Positions 26,582-37,861 of a stretch of DNA of 64,000 nucleotides are shown piece after piece. A program made the position numbers and the translations under genes. The DNA is from Microbacterium thalli. GTDB taxonomy: Bacteria; Actinomycetota; Actinomycetes; Actinomycetales; Microbacteriaceae. The DNA is taken from the NCBI RefSeq assembly GCF_028737325.1, contig NZ_JAQZCH010000002.1, forward strand, positions 248,001-312,000, read 5' to 3'. Position 1 is the stretch's first letter. Each line of letters opens with the position of its first letter. A model generated the notes under the pieces. That model was given only the letters and a program-made list of their open reading frames with translations, was not told where the DNA came from and made no database searches.

Positions 26582-27430
26582 GTGACCTCCGCCGACAGCG
26601 TCTCCCCGTCGAGCGACGACGTGCGGCAGGCCCTCGAGGTTCTCGCGGGACGTCGCATCGCCGTGCTGACCGGGGCGGGGGTCTCGACCGACTCCGGCAT
26701 CCCCGACTACCGCGGCGCCGGCGCGCCCGTGCGCACGCCCATGACGGCGCAGCAGTTCCTCGCGAGCGAGGACGCCCGTCGTCGCTACTGGGTCGGCAGC
26801 CATCTCGGTTGGCGCGCGTTCGCCGCCGCGCATCCCAACGACGGTCATGCCGCCCTCGCCGACCTGGAACGCGCGGGGCTGGTCACGGGCATCGTCACGC
26901 AGAACGTGGACGGCCTGCACCTGCGCGCCGGCAGCAGCCGCGTCGTCGAGCTGCACGGCACGATGCGGCGGGTCTTCTGCCTGCACTGCGGGCAGGTCTT
27001 CGACCGGCGCGACCTCGCCGAGCGCGTCGAGAGCGACAATCCGTGGATCACCGTTCCCGAGAACGTCGAGCTCGGCCCCGACGGCGACGTCCTGCCCGCG
27101 ACCAGCGACGGCTTCGTGGTGCCGCGCTGCAGCGTGTGTGAGGGGACGCTCAAACCGGATGTCGTCTTCTTCGGCGAATTCGTTCCGCGCGAGAAGTTCG
27201 CCGAGGCCGAGCAGCTCGTGCGCATGAGCGACGCGCTGGTGGTCGCGGGCTCATCTCTCGTGGTCAACTCGGGCGTGCGACTCGTCGAGCGGGCTCGACG
27301 TCGGCGCATCCCCGTCGTCATCGTGAACCGCGGCGCCACCCGCGCGGACGCGAAGGCGACCGTGAAGATCGACGCCGGGACGACCGAGGTCCTCCGCGAG
27401 CTCGCCGAGCGCCTGCCGCGTCCGGCGTGA
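26582..27430 (+). CDS. Sir2 family NAD-dependent protein deacylase (class II-like)
   Basis: 282 aa. The NAD site GAGVSTDSGIPDYRG (31-45), TQNVDGLH (106-113) and catalytic His125 in VELHGTMRR are intact. Zinc ligands are CLHC (C133, C136) and CSVC (C183, C186), separated by a roughly 46-residue insertion. GSSLVVNSG and VIVNRGATRAD are the C-terminal NAD contacts. The DSGIPDYR variant and spacing resemble SIRT4-type class II sirtuins. Likely roles are deacetylation or other deacylation of metabolic enzymes. Start GTG 26582 follows TAGAGT by 6 nt. Confidence 0.9.
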   Translation: MTSADSVSPSSDDVRQALEVLAGRRIAVLTGAGVSTDSGIPDYRGAGAPVRTPMTAQQFLASEDARRRYWVGSHLGWRAFAAAHPNDGHAALADLERAGLVTGIVTQNVDGLHLRAGSSRVVELHGTMRRVFCLHCGQVFDRRDLAERVESDNPWITVPENVELGPDGDVLPATSDGFVVPRCSVCEGTLKPDVVFFGEFVPREKFAEAEQLVRMSDALVVAGSSLVVNSGVRLVERARRRRIPVVIVNRGATRADAKATVKIDAGTTEVLRELAERLPRPA

Positions 27431-27470
27431 CAGTGTCCGGCGTGACGCGGGTGTGGAGTCGAGACGCGCG

Positions 27471-27476
27471 TAGGGT
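27471..27476 (+). promoter_or_regulatory. -10 hexamer for leaderless histidine phosphatase
   Basis: TAGGGT, 6 nt before GTG 27483. Confidence 0.6.
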
Positions 27477-27482
27477 CGAAGA

Positions 27483-28091
27483 GTGACTGTTCTGACCCTC
27501 GTGCGCCACGGCGAGACCGACTGGAACCGGGATCGCCGGATCCAGGGCTCCACCGACATCCCGCTCAACGACACGGGGCGCGCCCAGGCTCGGGCCGTAG
27601 GGGTCGAGCTCCGCGGGAAGCTGGACGGTGTTCCCGGGGTCACGGTCGCGTCGAGCGATCTCTCTCGCGCCGCCGAGACCGCCCGCCTGATCGCCCGCGA
27701 GATCGGCGCCCCGGAACCGCTCGCCTACCCCGAGCTGCGCGAGCGCGGTTACGGCGATGCCGAGGGCGTCGGCGTCGAGGAGTTCCACGCCCGCTGGGGC
27801 GAATGGGCCACCGCGGACGTGCCGAACGCCGAACCGTGGCCGACGGTGCGCGAGCGTGCGCTGCGCGGGCTCGAGCGCGCGGTCCGCGATGCCCGAACGC
27901 GCACCGCGCCGGTCGCCGCGCCCCTGATCGTGGTGGCGCACGGCGCGCTGATCCGCGAGGTGATCCGCCACGCCACCGCCGACGAGTTCCCGTTGCAGGG
28001 CGTGCGCCTCGCGAACGGCTCGAGCCACACGTTCCTGTTCGAGCGCGAACGTCTGCGCCTGCTCGAATCGGTGGCGGTCGCGTCGCACTGA
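27483..28091 (+). CDS. Histidine phosphatase family protein (phosphoglycerate mutase-like)
   Basis: 202 aa. LVRHGETDWN carries the phospho-acceptor His9; RIQGSTDIPLNDTGRAQA, SSDLSRAAETA and a second catalytic His in VVAHGALIREV complete the branch-1 histidine phosphatase site. The short length and the GNSS-like ANGSSHTFLF end suggest a broad-specificity phosphatase rather than a glycolytic mutase. It has its own leaderless start 52 nt after the sirtuin stop. Confidence 0.88.
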   Translation: MTVLTLVRHGETDWNRDRRIQGSTDIPLNDTGRAQARAVGVELRGKLDGVPGVTVASSDLSRAAETARLIAREIGAPEPLAYPELRERGYGDAEGVGVEEFHARWGEWATADVPNAEPWPTVRERALRGLERAVRDARTRTAPVAAPLIVVAHGALIREVIRHATADEFPLQGVRLANGSSHTFLFERERLRLLESVAVASH

Positions 28092-28119
28092 CCCGCCGAC
28101 ACGCCGACGCCCGCCGGTG

Positions 28120-28125
28120 TATCGT
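28120..28125 (+). promoter_or_regulatory. -10 hexamer for leaderless Lrp/AsnC regulator
   Basis: TATCGT, 8 nt before ATG 28134. Confidence 0.5.
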
Positions 28126-28133
28126 CCAGGTTC

Positions 28134-28607
28134 ATGGCACCTCACGACCAGGTCGATCTGGCGCTCCTCGACGTACTCGCCGGCGATCCCCGCGCGACCG
28201 TCGTCGCTCTGTCGGAACGGCTCGGGATGTCGCGAAACACGGTGCAGGCACGGATGGGCCGCCTCGAGCAGTCGGGGGCGTTCCTGTCGTATGAGCGCGC
28301 GATCTCGATGCGCGCCCTCGGCTACCCGATCGAAGCGGTCGTGAGCGTCGTCCTGCGGCAGCCCGAGCTCCCCCGCATCGCCCGTGAGCTCGCGGAGATC
28401 CCCGAGGTGCTGCACGCTCAGGGGCTCAGCGGTCAGGTCGACCTGTTGGTGCGCGTCGTGGCGCACGACACGCAGCACCTCTTCGCGATCGACGCCCGGA
28501 TCCTCGCCATCGCCGGCGTCGAGCGCACCGAGACCTCGCTCATCATGGACGAGGTGATCCCCCACCGCGTCCGGCCGCTGCTGCGGCAGGGGCGACCCGA
28601 CGCCTGA
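28134..28607 (+). CDS. Lrp/AsnC family transcriptional regulator
   Basis: 157 aa. Helix-turn-helix at about 18-55 (VVALSERLGMSRNTVQARMGRLEQSGAFLSYE), then the RAM/AsnC ligand domain (about 75-150) with GLSGQVDLLVRVVA. Such proteins sense amino acids and form octamers. The last 65 nt overlap the 3' end of the EamA transporter on the other strand, so its most likely target is that neighbour or itself; both are inference. ATG 28134 is supported by TATCGT upstream. Confidence 0.9.
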   Translation: MAPHDQVDLALLDVLAGDPRATVVALSERLGMSRNTVQARMGRLEQSGAFLSYERAISMRALGYPIEAVVSVVLRQPELPRIARELAEIPEVLHAQGLSGQVDLLVRVVAHDTQHLFAIDARILAIAGVERTETSLIMDEVIPHRVRPLLRQGRPDA

Positions 28608-29583
28608 CCGATGATGCTCCGTCCGGATCGAGCCGGACGAGCACGACGCCGACGAGGATGAGCGCTCCCCCGGCGAACTGAACGGGCGCGGGCGCCTCGG
28701 CCAGCAGCAGCCAGGCGAAACCGAGGGCGAAGAGCACCTCGGAAAGCCCGATGAACGAAGCCAGGCGAGACCCGATGCGGGGCACCGCTGACACGCCGAG
28801 TGCATAAGCCGTCCCCGTCGCGAGCCCAACGAACAGCAGCACGGCGAGCGGCGCGACCTCCGATCCCAGCACCGCCGCCGCTTCGCCCGAGATCGCCAGC
28901 GGCAGCAGCCCGGACGCGAGGAGGATGGCGATGAAGGTCGCGGCGACGACCATGCCCCCGGCGGCGAGGACGATGGGCGCGAGAGTGTCACCGGTGCGCT
29001 CGGCCATGACGAAGTACACGCACGTGCACAGCGCCGCGCCCAGCGCGAGCAGCGTGCCCCAGAAGTCGAACCGGGCGCCCGCGATGTCGACGACGAGCAC
29101 GAGACCGATCATGGCGACGACGGAGCCGGCGATGACGGTGTTCGAGGGCCGACGTCGCGTGCGCAGCCACACCCAGATCACCAGCAGGACGGGCGCCAGG
29201 TACTGGATGAGGAGTGCCACGGCCACCGGCATCCGTTGCATCGCGGAGAAGTAGAACAGCTGGCAGCCGACGACGGGCATGAGGCCGAAGGCGATCATCG
29301 CGATCCCATGGCGACGCAGGATGCCGCGCTCGCGGAGCATCGCGCGAACGAGGAACGGCGAGAGGAGGAGGGCGGCCGTGGCGATGCGCACGAACAATGC
29401 CGCCCCCAGCGACCAGCCCTGCTCGAGCAGCGGCTTGACGAGGGGTCCGCTCGACGAGAAGGCGAGGGCCGACGCCACGGCCATCGCCATGCCGACGGTG
29501 CGACGGCCGGCCGACGGCGCGGCCGGCGAGGCTGCGGTATCGGCGGCTGCGATGATGGGCAGGGGCGCGGTCGGGTTGGTCAT
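28543..29583 (-). CDS. EamA/DMT-superfamily transporter
   Basis: 346 aa with ten hydrophobic helices in two EamA repeats (about 30-165 and 175-310) and a basic, Ala/Gly-rich C-terminal tail. Relatives export amino acids, their derivatives or nucleobases (RhtA/YdcZ-type). The 3' end overlaps the Lrp/AsnC gene by 65 nt. The start ATG 29583 faces the CGNR regulator across a 75-nt intergenic region holding a 33-bp dyad. The position between two regulators suggests an inducible efflux system, but the substrate is unknown. Confidence 0.85.
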   Translation of the reverse strand: MTNPTAPLPIIAAADTAASPAAPSAGRRTVGMAMAVASALAFSSSGPLVKPLLEQGWSLGAALFVRIATAALLLSPFLVRAMLRERGILRRHGIAMIAFGLMPVVGCQLFYFSAMQRMPVAVALLIQYLAPVLLVIWVWLRTRRRPSNTVIAGSVVAMIGLVLVVDIAGARFDFWGTLLALGAALCTCVYFVMAERTGDTLAPIVLAAGGMVVAATFIAILLASGLLPLAISGEAAAVLGSEVAPLAVLLFVGLATGTAYALGVSAVPRIGSRLASFIGLSEVLFALGFAWLLLAEAPAPVQFAGGALILVGVVLVRLDPDGASSVRRRVAPAAAAAGRGGGSPRP

Positions 29584-29597
29584 CGGCAGGCCTCGCG

Positions 29598-29630
29598 TGT
29601 CACGGGTGAAAGTTATCTACACTCGTGACA
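29598..29630. promoter_or_regulatory. Extended dyad operator between the EamA and CGNR genes
   Basis: A perfect outer inverted repeat TGTCACG (29598-29604) / CGTGACA (29624-29630) and an inner GTG-N11-CAC (29606-29622) share one centre at 29614. Twelve of sixteen position pairs in the 33 bp are complementary. It lies midway between the divergent start codons. Confidence 0.55.
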
Positions 29631-29658
29631 GTAACGCTCGATCGAGTCAGGAGTCAAC

Positions 29659-30219
29659 ATGGTGTTCATCCATGACACCGAATTGTCGCTTCGCGCCACG
29701 GCGGCACTGGTCAACACGCTGCCCCGCACCAGCGCCGGAACCTCGGACACCCTGGCCGATCGCGCGGATCTCGACGCCTACCTCTCGGAGTTCGCGTTCA
29801 CCGGGGCTATCGTGCGCGACGACGCCGAGCTGCAGGCGCTCCGGCGAATCCGGCCGCGGCTGCGCGAGCTGTGGGCCATCACCCGCGACGAGGCGGTGCC
29901 CCACGTCAATGCCATGCTGCGCGATGGGCATGCCCAGCCGCAGCTCGTGATCCACGACGGCTACGACTGGCATATCCACGCCACCCCCGACGACGCGCCG
30001 CTCGCGACGCGCATCCTCGTCGAGGCGGCGATGGCCTTCGTCGACGTCATCCGCGCGGACGCGTACGACCGGGTGCGCACGTGCGCGGCCGACGATTGCG
30101 CCGCCGTCTACGTCGACTTCTCGAAGAACGGCTCGAAACGCTACTGCGACACCGGCAACTGCGGCAACCGCATGAACGTCAACGCGTATCGCCGGCGAAA
30201 AGCCCGAGAAAGCGCCTGA
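29659..30219 (+). CDS. CGNR zinc-finger / ABATE-domain regulator
   Basis: 186 aa. The N-terminal ABATE domain (about 1-130, ATAALVNTLPR and TRDEAVPHVNAML) is a putative ligand-binding stress-sensing module. The C-terminal CGNR zinc finger reads CAADDCAAVYVDFSKNGSKRYC, then CGNRMNVNAYRRRK, and probably binds DNA. ATG 29659 has AGGAG 8 nt upstream. Divergent from an EamA transporter, with a dyad between; the simplest model is that it controls that transporter and itself. The last 41 nt are antisense to the alpha/beta hydrolase gene. Confidence 0.85.
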   Translation: MVFIHDTELSLRATAALVNTLPRTSAGTSDTLADRADLDAYLSEFAFTGAIVRDDAELQALRRIRPRLRELWAITRDEAVPHVNAMLRDGHAQPQLVIHDGYDWHIHATPDDAPLATRILVEAAMAFVDVIRADAYDRVRTCAADDCAAVYVDFSKNGSKRYCDTGNCGNRMNVNAYRRRKARESA

Positions 30220-31081
30220 TGGCCCCCGCCGCCTCGCGCGGCTTCTCGTAATGGATGAGGTGGCCGACGCCGTCGATCTCGACGAGCTCGGCGTCGGCGA
30301 AGAGCGTCTGCAGGCGGCGCTCCGCTTCGATCGGCGTGATGTCGTCCTGCACCGCGGCGACCAGAAGGGTCGGCTGCGAGATGTCGGGCGCGAACGCCCG
30401 CACGTCGTTCGAGACCGACGTCACGAAGGCGTCGCGCAGCACGTCACGATCGGCGAAACGCGAGAAGTACGTGTCGTGTTGCGCGTGCACGAAGCGACGC
30501 AGCCCCCTCTCACGCGTCTTGACCATGGCGAGGCTCATCACCCGGACGATGACACGGTTCCGCAGCACCGCCTCGCCGAGCCGTCGCGGCAGGCGTGCGC
30601 CCAGCGCGTAGTACCAGACGGCGAGACGCGTGAAGATGCCACGAGGCCCCTCGAGGGCGGGGGCGCCGATGGGGTTGATGAGGATCAGCCGCGGCGTCGC
30701 CAGACCGCGGGCGACCGCCGCCGACGCGACGATCGAGCCGAACGAGTGCCCGACGACGACGGCGTCCGGGGCGACGGCGACGACGAACTCCCTGAGCCAT
30801 TCCGCGTAGGTCGACAGATCGTGTGTCCGCCCCGGCACCGGCGCGGTCTCTCCGAAGCCGGGAAGATCGGGCATGACGACGCGGACGTCGCCGAGGTGCG
30901 CCACCACCGGCTCGAGCCCGTGATGCTCGCCACGGAAACCGTGGACGGCGACCAGGGTGATCGGGGCGTCATCGCGACCGTAGACCCAATAGGCCGTCCG
31001 GCCGCCCAGCACCGAGGCTTCGTCGCGACGCACCGGGATGCGCGAGAGGAGCTCGGAATACGGCGACGGCGCGGAAGGCAT
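30179..31081 (-). CDS. Alpha/beta hydrolase
   Basis: 300 aa. Oxyanion HGFRGEHHGLEPV, nucleophile elbow VVGHSFGSIVAS, acidic residue in LLVAAVQDDITP and His in VDGVGHLIHYEKP. No signal peptide. A cap of about 70 residues lies between strands 6 and 7. Many such enzymes are esterases, lactonases or C-C hydrolases; the substrate is unknown. ATG 31081 is preceded by TAGACT with a 6-nt spacer. The 3' end runs 41 nt into the opposite-strand CGNR gene. Confidence 0.85.
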   Translation of the reverse strand: MPSAPSPYSELLSRIPVRRDEASVLGGRTAYWVYGRDDAPITLVAVHGFRGEHHGLEPVVAHLGDVRVVMPDLPGFGETAPVPGRTHDLSTYAEWLREFVVAVAPDAVVVGHSFGSIVASAAVARGLATPRLILINPIGAPALEGPRGIFTRLAVWYYALGARLPRRLGEAVLRNRVIVRVMSLAMVKTRERGLRRFVHAQHDTYFSRFADRDVLRDAFVTSVSNDVRAFAPDISQPTLLVAAVQDDITPIEAERRLQTLFADAELVEIDGVGHLIHYEKPREAAGAIRRFLGLFAGDTR

Positions 31082-31087
31082 TCGTCG

Positions 31088-31093
31088 AGTCTA
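31088..31093 (-). promoter_or_regulatory. -10 hexamer for leaderless alpha/beta hydrolase
   Basis: TAGACT on the minus strand, 6 nt before ATG 31081. Confidence 0.6.
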
Positions 31094-31137
31094 CGGATCG
31101 CTCCGCTCGACGAACGCCGTCCGCGCCGTGGACCGCG

Positions 31138-33698
<2,561 letters not shown>

Positions 33699-33702
<4 letters not shown>

Positions 33703-34598
33703 AAGCCGAGCCGGCCCAGCTGCTTCGGGTCGCGCTGCCATTCCTTCGCGACGCGCACCCGCAGCGACAGGAACACCCGCCGCCCCAGCAGCGGCTCGAT
33801 CTGAGCGCGGGCGCGGGCTCCGACATCCGCCAGGCGCGAGCCCTTCCGTCCGATGATGATCGCCTTCTGACTGTCGCGCTCGACGACGATGTTCGCGTAG
33901 ACGTCGGTGAGGTCGGAGTCCTCGCGGTCGGACAAATCCTCGATGGTCACCGCGATCGAGTGCGGCAACTCGTCGCGCACGCCCTCGAGCGCCGCCTCGC
34001 GGATGATCTCGGCGATGCGGTCCTCGGTCGACTCGTCGGTCACGACGTCGTCGGGGTACAGGGCCGGACCTTCGGGCATGAGGGCGAGCAACTCGTCGGA
34101 GAGCACGTCGAGCTGCTCATCCGTCACGGCCGACAGAGGGATGACGGCGGCCCAGTCCTCGCGGAGGCTGTCGACCTCCATGAGCCGCTCCATGATCTCG
34201 TCGCGTCCGGCGAGGTCGGTCTTGGTGACGATGGCGACCTTCTTGGCGCGCGGGTAGCCGTCGAGCGATGCCGCGATGCGCCGGTCGCCCGGGCCGACCT
34301 TGTCGACCGCGGGCACCAGGAAACCGATGACGTCGACGTCGCCCAGCACCTGCTCGACGAGGTCGTTCAGGCGCTGTCCGAGCAGCGTGCGGGGCTTGTG
34401 GATGCCGGGGGTGTCGACGATCACGAGCTGCCCGGCCGGCCGGTTGAGGATGCCGCGGATGGCCCGACGCGTCGTCTGCGGCTTGTCGCTGGTGATGGCG
34501 ACCTTCTCGCCGACGAGCGCGTTCGTCAGCGTCGACTTGCCCACGTTGGGGCGGCCCACGAACGTCACGAACCCCGAACGGTGCGATTGATCGGTCAT
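33699..34598 (-). CDS. era: GTPase Era
   Basis: 299 aa. G1 GRPNVGKST (15-23), G3 DTPGIHKP, G4 TKTDL (seen as VTKTDLAG), then a C-terminal KH domain (about 215-299) with IIGRKGSRLADVG. Era binds the 3' end of 16S rRNA and assists 30S assembly. ATG 34598 overlaps the upstream CNNM gene TGA as ATGA and has GAGGAGA upstream. Last gene of the lepA-era run. Confidence 0.95.
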
Positions 34599-35920
34599 CG
34601 GTCTTCTCCTCTTGCTTCCACCCGGATGCCGCCGGTGCGGGGGTTCGGATCGTCGGCGATGTCCTCGGTCGGCGCGCGCTCGACGAAAACCGTCGCGAGG
34701 CCGCGCCCGCGCCCGCGCGAGACACCGCCGGTGATCATGAGGCCGTCGGCGACGACGGTCGCTCCCGGCATGGGCACGCGGCCCAGCTGCTTGCCCAGCA
34801 GCCCGCCGATCGAATCGACGTCGTCATCGTCGAGCTCGAGCCCGAACAGCTCGCCGACCTCGTCCAGGCCCAACCGGGCGCTCACGCGGTAGCGGCCCGG
34901 CTCGAGCTCGACGACTTCGGCCGCCCCACGGTCGTACTCGTCGGCGATGTCGCCGACGAGCTCTTCGATGAGATCTTCGAGCGTGATCAGCCCGGCCACG
35001 CCGCCGTACTCGTCGACGACGAGACACACGTGCACGGCATCCCGCTTCATCTGCTGCAGCAGCGTCTCGGCGCGCATCGACTCGGGTACGAACAGCGCCG
35101 TGCGCGCGACGCGCCCCACCGGCACGTCGCGCCAGCCGGCGGCCTCGCCGTACGAGAACTGCACCAGGTCCTTCAGGTAGACCACACCGACGATGTCGTC
35201 GCGCTCGTCGTCCGTGACGGGCATGCGTGAGACACCGCGCTCGAGGAACAGCGCCAGCGCCTCGTGGGTCGTCGCGGTCTGCGCAACGGTGACCATGTCG
35301 GTTCGGGGCACCATGACGCTGCGGACGAGGGTGTCGGTGAAGTCGAAGACGGAGTGGATGAGATCGCGGTCGTCGGCCTCGATGAGGTCTTGCGAGGCGG
35401 CCTCGTCGACCATGCTGAGCAACTGCTCCTCGGAGGCGAACGACGTGCCGCGCGAGACACCCGGGGTCACCCGGTTGCCGACGATCACGAGCAGGTGAGC
35501 GAGCGGGCCCAGGACGATGCGGGCGCCCCGCACGATGGGGGCGCACGCGATGAGGAGACCCCGGGCGTGCTGGCGACCGACCGAGCGCGGGCTCGCGCCG
35601 ACCAGCACGAACGACACCGCTGTCATCAGCAGCGCGGCCACGAGAATCGCCCACCAGAGGTTCTCGAGTGCGAGGGTCAGCGCCGCCGTGACGAACACGG
35701 CAGCGGTCGACTCGGCGAGGATGCGGATGAAGACGACGGCGTTTCCGTGCGCCGTCGTGTCGTCGGCGATCCGCCGCAGGGCGTTCTGCTGCCGGCCGAG
35801 TTCGGCCCAGTCGGACAGGTCGGAGCGGGACGTCACACCCAGCGCGGCATCCAGCGCCGCCATCAGACCCCCGAGCGCGACCAGGAAGACGGCGCCGAGG
35901 GCGAGGAGGAGCTCGGTCAC
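34595..35920 (-). CDS. CNNM/CorC-type membrane protein (hemolysin family)
   Basis: 441 aa. DUF21/CNNM transmembrane domain (about 1-170; three to four helices), a CBS pair (about 190-320; SVMVPRTDMVTV and DLVQFSYGEA) and a C-terminal CorC/HlyC domain (about 335-430) with DEYGGVAGLITLEDLIEELVGDI. These proteins are linked to Mg2+/Co2+ transport; the hemolysin name is historical. GTG 35920 shares bases with the ybeY TGA. The longer frame to 36223 is ybeY read in another frame. Confidence 0.9.
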   Translation of the reverse strand: MTELLLALGAVFLVALGGLMAALDAALGVTSRSDLSDWAELGRQQNALRRIADDTTAHGNAVVFIRILAESTAAVFVTAALTLALENLWWAILVAALLMTAVSFVLVGASPRSVGRQHARGLLIACAPIVRGARIVLGPLAHLLVIVGNRVTPGVSRGTSFASEEQLLSMVDEAASQDLIEADDRDLIHSVFDFTDTLVRSVMVPRTDMVTVAQTATTHEALALFLERGVSRMPVTDDERDDIVGVVYLKDLVQFSYGEAAGWRDVPVGRVARTALFVPESMRAETLLQQMKRDAVHVCLVVDEYGGVAGLITLEDLIEELVGDIADEYDRGAAEVVELEPGRYRVSARLGLDEVGELFGLELDDDDVDSIGGLLGKQLGRVPMPGATVVADGLMITGGVSRGRGRGLATVFVERAPTEDIADDPNPRTGGIRVEARGEDR

Positions 35921-36381
35921 GCGCGGCGGCGCTCGCTCGCGTGGAAGGCCGAGATGAGCTCGCGCTGGAGCCCGAACATCTCGCGCTCCTCTTCCGGCTC
36001 GGCGTGGTCGAAGCCGAGCAGGTGCAGCAGCCCGTGGGTGGTGAGCAGGATGAGCTCGTCGAGGGTGGTGTGGCGCGCGGCCTGGGCCTGCGTCTCGGCG
36101 ACCTGGGGGCACAGCACGATGTCGCCGAGTAGACCGGGGGGCGTCGGCGCGTCCTCGGTGCCGGGGCGCAGCTCGTCCATCGGGAAGCTCAGGACGTCCG
36201 TGGGTCCGGGCTCGTCCATCCACTGCACATGCAGCGACTCCATCGCCCCCTCGTCGACGAGCAGGATGGCCAGATCGGCGTCGGGGCTGACGTTGAGCTG
36301 CGCCAGATTGTGCTCTGTCAGGCGCAGCAGCACGGTCTCATCGACCGAGACCCCGGACTCGTTGGTGATCTCGATGGTCAT
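35917..36381 (-). CDS. ybeY: rRNA maturation endoribonuclease YbeY
   Basis: 154 aa. The metal triad HGLLHLLGFDH has His116, His120 and His126; the N-terminal half contains MTIEITNESG and TDVLSFPMDE. YbeY processes the 16S rRNA 3' end and works with Era, encoded two genes away. ATG 36381 overlaps the phoH TGA as ATGA; its own TGA overlaps the CNNM start. Confidence 0.95.
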   Translation of the reverse strand: MTIEITNESGVSVDETVLLRLTEHNLAQLNVSPDADLAILLVDEGAMESLHVQWMDEPGPTDVLSFPMDELRPGTEDAPTPPGLLGDIVLCPQVAETQAQAARHTTLDELILLTTHGLLHLLGFDHAEPEEEREMFGLQRELISAFHASERRRA

Positions 36382-37475
36382 GAAGAACGTCCTCGTTTCG
36401 GGAGTCGATCGCGGGCACCGGCGGGGCGGGCCGTCGAACGACGCTCGGCCCGGTTGGCGAACTCGCTGGCCTCGTCGCGCTCGCGCCGCGCCAGCAGCCG
36501 CTGCTCGTCGTATTCGCTGTACGCGTCGACGATCCGGCCGACGAGCGTGTGACGGACGACGTCGTCGCTGGTGAGGGTGGCGAAATGGATGTCGTCGACG
36601 TCCTTCAGCACCCGCGTGACGGTGCGCAGACCCGAGGTGCCCTGGGGCAGGTCGACCTGGGTGATGTCGCCCGTGACCACCATGCGGGTACCGAAACCGA
36701 GACGCGTCAGGAACATCTTCATCTGCTCGGGTGTGGTGTTCTGCGCCTCGTCGAGCACGACGAACGAGTCGTTCAGCGTGCGCCCGCGCATGTACGCCAG
36801 CGGCGCGACCTCGATCGTGCCCGTCGCCATGAGCTTGGGCACGAGCTCGGGGTCGAGCATCTCGTTGAGCGCGTCGTACAGCGGGCGCAGGTAAGGGTCG
36901 ATCTTGTCGGTCAGGGTTCCCGGCAGGAATCCGAGCCGCTCTCCCGCCTCGACCGCCGGCCGCGTGAGGATGATGCGGTTGACCTCTTTGCGCTGCAGGG
37001 CCTGGACGGCCTTCGCCATCGCCAAGTAGGTCTTGCCCGTGCCCGCCGGGCCGATACCGAAGACGATCGTGTTCTCGTCGATCGCGTCGACGTACGCCTT
37101 CTGACCGAGCGTCTTCGGCCGGATCACTTTGCCGCGCGACGACAGAATCGCCTCGCCGAGCACCTCGGACGGCCGAGGGCCCTCGTCGCCGGGCGACCGG
37201 CGCTGCAGGATGCGGTTCGACGTCGAGACGTCGCTCGGATCGAGGCCCTGACCGGCGCGGGCCATCGCGATGAGCTCGTCGACGAGCGCGCGCGCCGCGG
37301 CGACGGCATCCGCCGATCCGGTGAGGGTGATCTCGTTGCCGCGCACCAGGACGTCGACATCGGGGTGCTCTCGCTCGACGACGCGCAGGAGACGGTCTTG
37401 CGGCCCGAGCAACTGGACCATGGCGACACCGTCGGCGAAGATCGTCGCGACGGCGGGTTCGGAAGCGTCAGCCAC
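36378..37475 (-). CDS. PhoH family ATPase
   Basis: 365 aa. An N-terminal KH-like region (about 20-90, DVDVLVRGNEITLTG) precedes the P-loop domain with GPAGTGKTYLA, VLDEAQNTTPEQMKMFLTRLG (Walker B) and VVTGDITQVDLP. Related to superfamily I helicases; the role is probably in RNA metabolism, given the fixed linkage to ybeY and era. The start is GTG 37475, 8 nt inside the HIT gene end, with AAGGGAG about 9 nt upstream. Confidence 0.9.
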   Translation of the reverse strand: MADASEPAVATIFADGVAMVQLLGPQDRLLRVVEREHPDVDVLVRGNEITLTGSADAVAAARALVDELIAMARAGQGLDPSDVSTSNRILQRRSPGDEGPRPSEVLGEAILSSRGKVIRPKTLGQKAYVDAIDENTIVFGIGPAGTGKTYLAMAKAVQALQRKEVNRIILTRPAVEAGERLGFLPGTLTDKIDPYLRPLYDALNEMLDPELVPKLMATGTIEVAPLAYMRGRTLNDSFVVLDEAQNTTPEQMKMFLTRLGFGTRMVVTGDITQVDLPQGTSGLRTVTRVLKDVDDIHFATLTSDDVVRHTLVGRIVDAYSEYDEQRLLARRERDEASEFANRAERRSTARPAGARDRLPKRGRSS

Positions 37476-37815
37476 CGAGGCTCCCTTCGGAGAGGCCACC
37501 GGCCAGGACGTGGGCATGGACGTGGAACACCGTCTGCCCAGCTCCGGCGCCGGTGTTGAAGATGAGGCGGAAGTCACCGTCGGCGTGCTCAGCCGCCACG
37601 GCGTTCGCGAGGCCGATGAGCTCGCTCAGCAGAGCGGGGTCGGCCGCGGCGAGCTCGACGACGTTGCGGTGCTCCGCGGTCTTGGGGATCACGAGGAGGT
37701 GGACCGGCGCCTGCGGCGCGATGTCGCGGATGGCGAACACGTTCTCGGTCTCGGCGATGATCTCAGCCGGGATCTCGCCGCGGAGGATGCGCGTGAAGAC
37801 GGAGGGTTCGCTCAT
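37468..37815 (-). CDS. HIT family protein (Hint-type)
   Basis: 115 aa. The histidine triad HVHAHVL (His98, His100, His102) and FRLIFNTGAGAGQTVFHVH define a Hint-branch nucleotide hydrolase that cleaves adenosine phosphoramidates. ATG 37815 is 6 nt after TAGACT, so it should be leaderless and begins the HIT-phoH-ybeY-CNNM-era unit. Confidence 0.92.
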   Translation of the reverse strand: MSEPSVFTRILRGEIPAEIIAETENVFAIRDIAPQAPVHLLVIPKTAEHRNVVELAAADPALLSELIGLANAVAAEHADGDFRLIFNTGAGAGQTVFHVHAHVLAGGLSEGSLGG

Positions 37816-37821
37816 CCACTC

Positions 37822-37827
37822 AGTCTA
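37822..37827 (-). promoter_or_regulatory. -10 hexamer for leaderless HIT-phoH-ybeY-era operon
   Basis: TAGACT on the minus strand, 6 nt before ATG 37815. Confidence 0.6.
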
Positions 37828-37861
37828 TCGACGGCGGACCGGCGCGGGACGGCGAGAAGCG

